Shown here piece by piece: positions 9,582 through 18,005 of a DNA stretch of 28,503 bases. The notes beneath the pieces are model-generated. The model was not told the DNA's origin. It did not search any database and saw nothing but the letters and a program-made list of their open reading frames with translations. The first letter of the stretch is position 1. Every line of letters begins with the position of its first letter. Source of the DNA: Sodiomyces alkalinus F11. Taxonomy: Eukaryota; Ascomycota; Sordariomycetes; Glomerellales; Plectosphaerellaceae. The stretch covers positions 735,445-763,947 of the forward strand of contig NW_021167087.1 of the NCBI RefSeq assembly GCF_003711515.1, read 5' to 3'. The translations under genes and the position numbers were made by a program.

Positions 9582-11850
9582 TTACAACCTCGCCCTTGGA
9601 GCCCCCTTCTTCTTAAGCTCCGCCTCCAAGACGGCCGCATCCCTCTTGGCCCAGTCCCGCATCGTCTTCCGTTGGATCTTCCCGCTCGCCAGCTTGGGCA
9701 CCTCGTCGACGAATACCACGCCGCCCGTGAGCCACTTGTGCTTGGCCACCCGAGGCTTGATCCATTCCTGGATGTCCTCTGGTGTCACCTTGCCCTTGGA
9801 AGCCTCCTGGATCGCCACGTACGCCCTCGGCCGCTCGTCGCCATTTCTGTGGTTTGTCGATCATGTCAGTTTCTGTTCGGCACTGACGCGCAGACAGGGG
9901 GATAGATAGTGAGGTAGCAAGGGCCAAGAGAAATGATAAGGAAAAAAGAAAAAAAAAAAGAAAAAGAAAAAAAGGGGGGAGGGGGTAAAAGAAGAATGAG
10001 GAAAAACAAGGGGGGATCGTTCAACTTACACGGTGATTCCCACGGCCGCAGCATCAGCGACGTGCTCATTTTCCAAAAGTACCGCTTCCAGCTCAGCGGG
10101 CGCCACTTGCAGGGCATTGACCTTGATGAGTTCCTGCCATCCAGTTAGTTTCTGTTTCTATGTCCTTTTTTGTTTTATAAAAAAAAAGAAAAAAAGAAAA
10201 AAGGAAAACAAAGAAAAAAAGAAAAAAAGAAAAAAAGAAAAAAAGAAAAAAAGAAAAAAAGAAAAAAAGAAAAAAAGAAAAAAAGAAAAAAAGAAAAAAA
10301 GAAAAAAGAAAAAAAGAAAAAAGAAAAAAAGAAAAAAAAGAAGAAAAAAAAAAAGAAATAAAAAAAAATAATAAAAAAAAGAATCGCATAGACGTAGCAA
10401 GGGATCCCACCTTTTTCCGATCGACAATCCAGAAATAACCCTCATCATTGCACACGGCAATGTCGCCCGTCTTCAACCACCCGTCCTTGTCCAGGCTCTC
10501 CTGCGTGGCCGCCTCGTTGCGCCAGTAGCCCAGGCAGATATTCGGCCCGCGGACGTACATCTCGCCTGGCTGGCCCGCGGCGACCTCGTTGCCGTCGTCG
10601 TCGATGAGCTTGCACTCGCAGTTGGGGTCCAGCTGGCCGACGCTTCCGGTGTCGTCGCGCACCCCGCCGGGGACGTGGATGGCGCCGCACGTCACCTCGG
10701 TCATGCCCCAGCCCTGGTTGATCTGGATCTGGAAGCGGCGCTGGCACTCGTTCTGCAGCTCGCGCGACAGCGGGGCGGCGCCGCACAGCACGTCCTTGAC
10801 GCTGGACAGGTCGTAGCGCGCCGTCTCGGGCCGCTTCGACAGCATCACCAGGATGGGCGGCGCGATCTGCAGGCTCGTGATGCGGTGCCGCCCGATGGTG
10901 AACAAAAAGTCCTCGTACCGGAACTCCTTCATGATGGAGATGGGCACGTGGAGCTTGATCGCCATGAGGATCGTGTAGAGCTGCCCGTACGCGTGGTACA
11001 GCGGCAGGAACCCGAGCCAGCGCTCCTGCGGACGCGCCTCGAACGGGTACGGCTTCTTGGCGTAGCGCATCACGATGGTCTGTTCCACGTTGGCGATCAG
11101 GTTGTGGTGTGATACGCAGACGCCCTTGGGCAGACCGGTCGTGCCCGAGCTGTAGTTGATGGTCGCCACCGTGCGGAGGGAGTCCTCCGGCGACAGTTCC
11201 GGCCACCGGTAGTTCCTTACTTCTGACGGCGTTCCGATCATCGTCCTCCAGTCGGGAATGCCTTCCCGGGTCGGGTTCTCGACCTCGGAGAACTGAAAGA
11301 TGCGGTTCCGGGGAATGCCGGCCTTCTCGGCGGCAGGGAGGATCCGTTCGAGCTGGGAGGGGTGGACGAGAACGACCTTGGCTGTGGTGTTGTTCATTTG
11401 ATGCACAAGTTCTGTAAAACGACAAGAAGGAAAGAAAAGAAAGCCACCAAGTCAGCACTTTGCTTCCAGGACTCGCTCAGGGTAGGACTGACGACTCGAC
11501 AGTCAACGGTCGAAGTTCGGGAGGAGAAACTCACCAGGTACAGTATAGGCCGGGTTGGCACCGCTAAAGATGCACCCGCTTCCCACGATACCTAGATAAG
11601 CGACGGGGACGAAGATCTGATTAGGAGTGCAAATCATGATCACATCCCCGCGCTTCATACCCAGCCTCTGAAGGCCAAAAGACAGGCGCCTGACCCATTC
11701 TAGAAGCTGTTTGGGCGACAAGTTGATCTTGTCGTTCTTACTATCGAGCCATAGCGGTTCCTCGGAAGGCTCCTGGCCCGGGGGAAAGAGGTAGTTGAGT
11801 AGGTTGGTCTTGGGGATGTCGAGTGTCGGGAAAGGGGACTTGATGATCAT
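9582..11850 (-). CDS. 4-coumarate-CoA ligase-like acyl-CoA synthetase, 561 aa, peroxisomal PTS1
   Basis: Four exons on the minus strand: 11850-11535, 11411-10411, 10133-10030 and 9846-9582 (316+1001+104+265 nt = 562 codons). Donors are GTGAGT, GTGGGA and GTAAGT; acceptors end ACAG, GCAG and ACAG. The protein shows the full set of ANL-superfamily motifs: NPAYTVPELVHQ around 99-110, the phosphate loop SSGTTGLPKG at 193-202, GWGMTE at 339-344, KTGD at 419-422, DRKKELIKV spanning the second splice at 436-444, and the C-terminal adenylation lysine in SGKIQRK (Lys530). It activates a carboxylic acid with ATP and CoA. The family includes aryl-, fatty- and terpenoid-acid ligases, and the acid used here cannot be read from sequence. 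The last residues ARL are a PTS1 signal. Intron 2 is unusual, as most of it is an A/G microsatellite. The gene is divergent from the SDR gene across about 960 bp, so the two may share a promoter. Confidence 0.95.
9943..10016. repeat. purine-only A/G tract with G runs inside intron 3 of the CoA ligase gene
   Basis: Intron 3 (9847-10029) contains A tracts interrupted by single G, then runs of six and five G, an A/G-rich spacer and another run of six G. On the sense (minus) strand this is a long polypyrimidine stretch with C runs, lying towards the 5' side of the intron. Confidence 0.85.
10180..10378. repeat. (GAAAAAAA)n octanucleotide microsatellite inside intron 2 of the CoA ligase gene
   Basis: G residues occur exactly every eight bases at 10213, 10221, 10229 and onward to 10301, giving eleven perfect GA7 units, with imperfect GA5-GA8 units on both sides. 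On the sense (minus) strand it is a tract of nearly 200 nt of T with regular C, occupying most of the 277-nt intron. The tract keeps an open frame on the minus strand, reading as Phe/Leu/Ser, so a naive gene caller will fuse it to exon 2. The 277-nt length is not a multiple of three, so retention shifts the frame and loses the C-terminal domain. Confidence 0.97.
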
Positions 11851-12808
11851 GATGGCGGCGGGGATCTAGGTGAGGTAGAACGAAGAAAAGAAAAGAGAAG
11901 CTCCTCCAGGGAATTGAGATGAAGGGAGCCGGTCTTTTTTGTTTCTTGTGTCAAGTGCGAAGATGGGTGAGAAAACGAACCAAGACGGGGTGATATATCA
12001 AGGGGCTCTGAAGTCGGTTATCGCCAGGTCGCCTATTCTTACATCCAGCGACATATCATATCAGATGATAACAGGAAAAGAAAAAGAAAAAGAAGGTAAA
12101 AAAGGAAGAAAAAGCCCGAAATGATAATAGCAAGTCACCACAAACGGTTCACTTCAAGGCTCTTTACTGGAGGTTCGGCGTGCCGAGTGCCATGCCTCTC
12201 TAATCGGCCGATATCTTCCCTCGGAAGCACTTCGGTAGCCGGTACTTTGCGGGGTAAAGACCGACGAGACTGACGGGGAGGACTTCTTTGGACTTTGGGG
12301 CTCTTCGGGGAGGGGATGAATTGCCGCCCCCTTGGCTCGGGGCGGTCCAAGATCAGCGGTGCCAGCGCGTGCCAGTGGGAGAGCCCTTCGCTTGGCTAAG
12401 TTGGCTTCAGAGCTGGGGGTCGCAGCAAATAACGAGGCAAAGCTTCCCCAGTTGAGCCGTGGCTCTTTTTGCTTCCTTCGTAGTTGTGGGTTTGCTTGTC
12501 TTTTGGGGCGTTTTGACTGGTCGTCTGTTCCCGTTGCGGACCGCCTAAGCTAATACCGAACAGCCACGGAAAACATCTGGCATGGCCATGCACTTGCACT
12601 TGCACTTGCACATGCACCCCGGACTTTGAACCTGTCAGCTCAACCTCGAATCGTCACATTGCCACTCGAACCCATATTTTGATGTTTTGGGTGTAAACTC
12701 GTATTGTCCCGCTCCTGTGTCTTTGATCTGCTCCTCTTGTTTGTTTTTGACACCTTGGACAATTCGATCGAGCACCTTACCCTTCATTTCAAAGATCCGA
12801 CCGACAAA
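11851..12808. promoter_or_regulatory. divergent promoter region between CoA ligase (-) and SDR (+)
   Basis: The two start codons face away from each other across 958 bp. No gene is supported inside. A cggtagccg element at 12233-12241, an inverted CGG pair with three-base spacing, has the form of a Zn2Cys6 activator site, but a single such short match is weak. The last 100 bp before the SDR start are T/C-rich leader. A hexanucleotide array lies at 12591-12614. Confidence 0.45.
12591..12614. repeat. (CACTTG)3 hexanucleotide array
   Basis: Three perfect cacttg units followed by the variant cacatg, about 200 bp upstream of the SDR start codon. CACTTG and CACATG are both CANNTG E-box-like words, so the array could bind a bHLH factor; that is inference. 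Confidence 0.85.
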
Positions 12809-13873
12809 ATGTCCCAGTTGAAAAACTTCGACACGGCCTTCACCCTCCAGGGCAAGACGGCCCTCGTGACGGGCGGATCGCGAGGCCTGGGCCTGCACAT
12901 GGCCACGGCGTTCCTGCGCTCGGGCTGCTCGCACGTCATCGTCACGGCGCGCAAGCTGGAGGGCGAGCAGGGCATCCAGCAGGCGGTCGACAAGCTCAAC
13001 CGGCTCCCGGGCATCCGGGGCAAGGCGATCGGCATCGCCGCCAACGTGGCCGACTCCAAGGACATCGTGCGGCTCGTGGGCGAGGTCAAGGACATTGTCG
13101 GGAGCAAGGGCCTGAACATCCTCGTCTGCAATGCCGGCGCCGCGTGGGGGTCCAAGTTCGAGGACGCCCCGCCCAGCAGCTCCGTCAAGATCCTGGACCT
13201 CAACGTCCGGGGTGTCTTTGAGCTGGTTCAGAAGTAAGTGGAAAGTACCTTCATACCCACTTGTCACGGCCCGGTCTGACTGTCGGATGTCTTCCCCCCG
13301 CCCGCCCCTCAGGTCTCTACCTCTCCTAGAACAAGCCTCTTCCAGGGACGACCCCAGCCGTGTGCTCATCATCAGCTCAACGGCTGGCAACAACGTGCCT
13401 CACGTTGGAGAGCACGGCACCATCATGTACTCCGCTTCCAAGGCGGCTGCAAATGTGAGTTTGAATGTGACAAATTGGACATATGAAGACGAAAATGCTG
13501 ACGGCTCTGACCAGCACCTGGGTCGCAACCTGGCTGTGGAGCTGGGCCCCCGATACATCACCTCCAACATCATCTCGCCGGGCTTCTTCCCGTCAAAGCT
13601 GGCGCAAGGCCTGATCAGCAACCTAGGCGGTATTGATAGTCTGAGCAAGGACAACCCGATGCGTCGTCTGGGTGAGCCTGAAGACATAGCCGGCGTGGCT
13701 GTGTTCCTGTGCTCTCCCGCAGGAAAATATGTGTACGTCTTCCCCTCCCTTATCAGTGTGGAATTTTTTTGGAATGATGCTGATGTTCGGTTTCTTTGTC
13801 AAACAGAAACGGAGTCGAAATTGCAGTTGATGGAGGAGCGAGACTGTCAGCGGGCAGGATGTCCCGGTTGTGA
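12809..13873 (+). CDS. short-chain dehydrogenase/reductase, 283 aa, peroxisomal PTS1
   Basis: Four exons: 12809-13233, 13313-13454, 13515-13732 and 13807-13873 (425+142+218+67 nt = 284 codons). Donors are GTAAGT, GTGAGT and GTACGT, with CTGAC-type branch sites in introns 1 and 2. Classical SDR motifs are present: the cofactor loop TGGSRGLG at 21-28, Arg48 after the second strand (suggesting NADPH), CNAG at 107-110, Ser163/164, catalytic YSASK with Tyr181 and Lys185, and SPGFF at 210-214. It resembles fungal reductases annotated as RhlG-like 3-oxoacyl reductases, so a beta-ketoacyl or ketone/alcohol substrate is plausible. The C-terminus is SRL, a PTS1 signal. The ATG at 12809 has A at -3 (gacaaaATG). 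The frame stays open to an ATG at 12704, which would add 35 residues. Intron 2 is 60 nt, stop-free and in frame, so its retention would insert 20 residues just after the catalytic helix starts. Confidence 0.93.
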
Positions 13874-13993
13874 GTACGAGCTTGGAATCCACTGGTCTAG
13901 GTTGGTGATTAGGGGATCTGTGTTTGTATTGGCGTATCTAGGTAGTTAGGAATGCATCTCATGGAACTGACATGGCATAAATACCAATCTGTG

Positions 13994-14037
13994 GGTCGTG
14001 CCAGCGATGTGTGTAGGTCCTGCCAACGATGTGTGGA
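13994..14037. repeat. 22-bp tandem duplication
   Basis: Two adjacent 22-bp units sharing tgcca, cgatgtgtg and flanking bases differ at three positions. They lie about 120 bp after the SDR stop codon, in its likely 3' UTR. Confidence 0.85.
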
Positions 14038-14290
14038 GGAGGTTGATGATCGATTGACGAGGCAACTTTGGTGATGGGAAAATTGCAGCTGTGAAGGTGT
14101 GAAGTGAAGCGCGTGTGCCTGCGCGTTTGTGTGGGCACATGGTACGTACCTTCTTCCAGGGCGGGGGTGTTTCATCCAGTTGTTAGCATCCAATGGGAAT
14201 ACCCTGCCGAGTGGGGTAACAGTGTCAATGACGGCATTGACGTTGAAATGATACGGTGTACCTAGGTATCGCTCAGATCGGTGAGGACAT

Positions 14291-14320
14291 TCCTTTTTCT
14301 TCCTTTTTCTTCCTTTTTCC
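14291..14320. repeat. 10-bp pyrimidine array (TCCTTTTTCT)3
   Basis: Three copies of the 10-mer, the last with one change, followed by T-rich sequence interrupted by A to about 14350. It lies in the convergent 3' region and has the same A-tract/G texture, on the other strand, as the tracts in the CoA ligase introns. Confidence 0.9.
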
Positions 14321-14476
14321 ATTTTTTATTTTTTATTTTTATTTTTTCATTTCGTCACTTCCTCCGAACCAACGACAAAGTCATCCGAACAAATATCGTA
14401 TTCATTTGCTTCAATTGGTTTGATTTGATTTTACTATTTATACTATGACATCTCCCTAATCCACACCGTCAACGCC

Positions 14477-16073
14477 TCAATAGGTAAGGTTGATCATGAC
14501 GGTCTTGGGCTCGGTGAACATGCGCAGCGCGTGGATGGCGTTCTCGCGGCCGGTGCCGCTCTCCTTGCTGCCACCAAAGGGAGCAGTCAGGAAACACAAG
14601 CTGACACAGTTGATGCCGACCATGCCGCTGTCAATTTCCGAGGCGAAGCGCATGGCCTTGTTGATGTCCTGGGTGAAGACGCCGGCCATGAGACCAAAGT
14701 TGGTATCGTTGGCCTTCTCGATGATCTCCTCCTCGGTCTCGAACTTGTTCAGCACCGCCACGGGGCCGAAGATCTCCTGCTGGCAAATCTCGGCGTCCTG
14801 CGCCACGTTCTCGAACACGGTCGGCTCGACGAAGTAGCCCTTGTCGCCGACGCGGCCGCCGCCCACCAGCAGCGTGCCCTGGCCCTGCTGGCCGCGCTCG
14901 ATGAAGCCGCGCACGCGGTCGAACTGGGACTGGTCGACCAGCGGGCCGATGGACGTGCCCTCGGCGTCCGGGTGGCCGATGCCGGCGGCCTTGTCGGCCA
15001 TGGCCTTCTTGTAGGCGGCGACGAACTTGTCGTAGATGCCGGCCTGCACGTAGACGCGGCTGGCGGCGAAGCACACCTGGCCCGTGTTGGCGGTGATGGC
15101 GTTGGCGCACCAGGTGACGGCGTTGTCGAGGTTGGCGTCGTCGAACACGACGGCGGGGCTCTTGCCGCCCAGCTCGAGCGTCACGCGCTTGAGGTTGCTC
15201 TTGGCCGCCATCTCCTGGATCTTGCGGCCCGTCATGGTGGACCCGGTGAAGCTGACCTTGCGCACGCGCATGTGGTTCGCCAGCAGGGCGCCCGTGCTGC
15301 CGTCGCCCGAGAGCACCTGGAACACGCCGGGCGGGAAGCCGGCCTCCTTGATGAGCGTGCCCAGGGCGAGGGCCGCGAAGGGCGTCTTCTCCGACGGCTT
15401 GAGGATGAAGCAGTTGCCCGTGGCCAGCGCGGGGCCCGCCTTCATGCCGACGTTGCCCAGGGGCCCGTTCCACGGCACGATGCCGCAGGTCACGCCGAGG
15501 GGCTCGTTGCGCACGATCTTCATGAAGCCGTCGTCCTGCGGCATCGCCTCGCCCGGGAACTTGTCGGTCCAGCCGGCGTAGTAGCGAAAGGCCTCGCACG
15601 CGAGGTTGATCTCGAACGACCCGAACGACCCGAACGGCGCGCCCAGCGTGAGGCGCGTCAGCTCGGCGAGCGCCAGCCCGTTTTGCTGGATCAGGTCGGC
15701 CAGCTTGTACATCAGGTCGCGGCGCACCGTGGCCGGGGTCTTCCGCCAGGCGGGGAAGGCCGCCTCGGCCGCGGCGACGGCGGCATCTACTTCGGCCTCG
15801 CCGGCGAGCGCCACGTCGTCGGCCACGAGGGAGCCGTCTGCCGGGTTGGAGAGCGCCAGTTTCTTGGGGTTCTTGGACTCGACATACTGTTTTGCTGTTA
15901 GATTACTGTCTGGTCCTTGCTTGTTTCCCCGTTTCTTTCTTTTAGTTCCCACCTCACTCCTAACGTACCTCGTTGTTGATAAAGAGCTGCTTGGGAAGAT
16001 TGGTCTTGCTCCAGTTGAAGGACGACTCGAGCTTCTTCGCGCTCTCCTTCAGGGTGGGACCCAGGGAGGTCAT
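14477..16073 (-). CDS. NAD(P)-dependent aldehyde dehydrogenase, 504 aa
   Basis: Two exons on the minus strand, 16073-15969 and 15886-14477 (105+1410 nt = 505 codons). The 82-nt intron starts GTACGT and ends ACAG. The ATG at 16073 follows taacaaa and gives a normal family N-terminus (LPKQLFINNE, then YVESKNP). Catalytic and cofactor residues are all present: PWN with Asn175, KPSE with Lys198, FTGST at 248-252, LELGG with the general base Glu273, GQVC with nucleophile Cys307, and QEIFGP with Glu406. Length is typical. It oxidises an aldehyde to the acid and could supply the substrate of the CoA ligase in this cluster (inference). No PTS1 is seen (C-terminus LTY) and no clear presequence, so cytosol is most likely. 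The frame is open through the intron to an ATG at 15952, but that model replaces the conserved N-terminus with a basic stretch and is rejected. It is divergent from the ADH gene across 1.9 kb. Confidence 0.96.
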
Positions 16074-16973
16074 TTTGTTAGGTGATGTGAGGCGTTGGAG
16101 AGGAAGAGGAGAGAGATCGCGCAGGAGCTCGTGGAAGTCTTGATGGGAGGAAACGGTAGTAAGTGATGCAAGGTAAGAGGTGAAAGAGGTGTTGTGTTGT
16201 TATGGGAGTAGAGGGTCGGTAGATATGGAGGGGAGGTACGTAGTGGAGGAGGGGAGGGAGCAGTTCTCGGTACCTTATGTATTGGCTTTCTTATTGCTTA
16301 TTCGTATTTTATGTACTAGGTATTCGGACACCCGCAGGAAGACGAGACAGTACCACAGCAACTTAACATCCTACCCAGTCATCCCGCTTCCAAGCAACAC
16401 ATGTGCCTCACTCTTACTCACTCTTACTAAAATCCCCTCCCCTCAACTGCTACGAAGTATGTAATTACGTCGTATCCCCCCCGTCTTTGTTCTACTTCGC
16501 GTGATGTAACTGGACCTACATAGCCAGACAAACTACTTCTATTTTGTTCGGGGGTGGCGGCCACGCGGTGCTTTAACTCCGGGGTTTTCGTTGGCGTCGT
16601 CTATCGCCCGTTGATGCAGACTTGTATCTGCAGGCTTATGCGGCGGGCCAGGCAAGAAAGGGACGATCTAGCTTGAGATGGTGTTCTCGACATGTCATGC
16701 GTGCGGTCTGTTCGTGCAGAGTACGAATACTTCGTGTAAAAGGGCTGAAGGTTATCGATTTCCATGGGAACGGTTATGTTAATCGAGTCATGGTAGTCGG
16801 GGCATGCTGAAGACCCTGACTCGGAGTCTACCTCTTTACCCCCATCGTGCACCGAAAACGGCTTGGGGGAGGGATCTTAAGGGAACTAGTAAGGGGCGAA
16901 CCCTGGTATTGGTGCGTGTACAGGACAGGGGATATCCGTGCCCGCTAATTTTAGGTACCACGCCGCCTAAGTC

Positions 16974-17060
16974 TCCCCATCTCTCCCCCCATCTCTCCCC
17001 CTCATCTACATCTCCCCATCTACGTACAGTACCCCACATTTCGACCCTCGACATCTCCCC
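16974..17060. repeat. cryptic pyrimidine repeat (CATCTCCCC-like)
   Basis: The words catctctcccc, catctacatctcccc and catctac recur imperfectly in a nearly pyrimidine-only plus strand. It is a degenerate tandem repeat and not a clean microsatellite. Confidence 0.7.
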
Positions 17061-17837
17061 CCTCCCCTCCTACTTACTCATTGCTACCTAAAGAAATGTG
17101 TTCCAAGTGTTACCCCGCCTCCGCATGCCACTAACACAATCTCCTGTCTGTGATCCCGTTGCGGGGTACGTTGTATCTGAGACAAAACATACAGTTGAGG
17201 GGGCACCACCTACACCACACTATGCACGGCTTCCCCCGTGTCGTCTCTCGACTCGAACGCAGGACGATGGCTGCAAAGGTGCACGTACTACATGCTGGTG
17301 TGGGGTCTACTAGTCTAGGGTGATTCCAGATTCCGGAAGGGAATGTTCGCAGCTTAGATAGCAAGTAAATAGTTGAAATGAACGTGGACTATGGGGAGCG
17401 CGAGTGGTTCTTCGCCTTATGTGACGATGGTTCAGAGCAGCTAAGGGTTCCCGCCGTCTCTCCGTTTCTCCGTCTCTCTGTCTATCCACCTTGTATCCTC
17501 TATCAGATTCTTTTCCTTGATAAACCCCTCTTCGTCAATGCACAGGGACACGGGGTTTACAATTCCGAGATGCGATGCACTTTAATATCCATGGCTGCGA
17601 GAATAGGATCATCACCACGGCATCGTCGGTTAGTCGTCGGGAGTTGTCCTATTCACGTCTGCCCGAGTCGTGCAGTAGAAGGAGATGGAAGATGTAGTGT
17701 AGGCCCCAGTGGATGTTGGGCAAAACAGCCTTTTGGGAACTCCATAGGATAGCTAGCTCGCCCTCTGCTTGTAATTCGCAAATCCCCTTTCTTGTCTTAT
17801 TAGTTGTTTATCATCCAAATCCAGTGTCATCTCTCCC

Positions 17838-17858
17838 TCTATCTCTCTCTCTCTCTCT
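17838..17858. repeat. (CT)n dinucleotide tract
   Basis: A run of CT dinucleotides after ctccctctat, about 150 bp upstream of the ADH start codon. CT tracts at this position are common in fungal core promoters and leaders. Confidence 0.8.
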
Positions 17859-18005
17859 TCCACTCTTCGTCTCTGTCTCAAACTTACCCCTAGCCTTCTC
17901 CCCCCTACCTCCCGTCTCGTGTGACATTACCGTCGCCACCTCCTCAAAACACGCCTTCCACTTCCATCCCACTCAACTCAGTCAAACTCTACCATCCTCA
18001 CAACC

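Larger units (their letters stand above)
13874..14476. other. convergent intergenic region between SDR and ALDH genes
   Basis: It should hold the 3' UTRs of the SDR (+) and aldehyde dehydrogenase (-) genes. No gene is supported. It contains a 22-bp duplication and a pyrimidine array, listed separately. Confidence 0.5.
16074..18005. promoter_or_regulatory. 1.9-kb divergent intergenic region between ALDH (-) and ADH (+)
   Basis: The region separates two divergent start codons and should carry both promoters. I see no convincing gene; frames such as 17378-17752 (+) lack recognisable motifs and end in repetitive CT-rich DNA. About 16974-17060 is an unusual run of ctcccc/catct words. About 17821-17960 is CT-rich with a (CT)n core and probably forms the ADH leader. 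The length is large for a simple shared promoter, so an unrecognised non-coding transcript cannot be excluded. Confidence 0.5.

Noticed and set aside
10093..11406. Single-exon reading of the CoA ligase through the Phe/Leu-rich stretch
   Set aside because: The stretch is the in-frame-open intron repeat; splicing restores DRKKELIKV and the C-terminal domain exactly.
14531..15901. Long plus-strand open frame (456 codons) antisense to the aldehyde dehydrogenase
   Set aside because: Shadow of the GC-rich minus-strand gene, with low-complexity Ala/Gly/His/Asp composition and no motif.
15887..15952. ALDH start at the ATG at 15952
   Set aside because: It lies inside the intron and gives a basic non-family N-terminus; the exon at 15969-16073 restores the expected N-terminus with good splice signals.
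16269..16278. ATAAGGTACC shared by the ALDH promoter (16269-16278, reverse) and the reductase promoter (24139-24148)
   Set aside because: A 10-mer found twice after the fact in about 8 kb of non-coding DNA is not significant, and I did not find it in the other five promoters.
17378..17752. 124-codon plus-strand frame between ALDH and ADH
   Set aside because: No motif, no homologous feel, non-biased codons, and it ends in the region that leads into the ADH leader.
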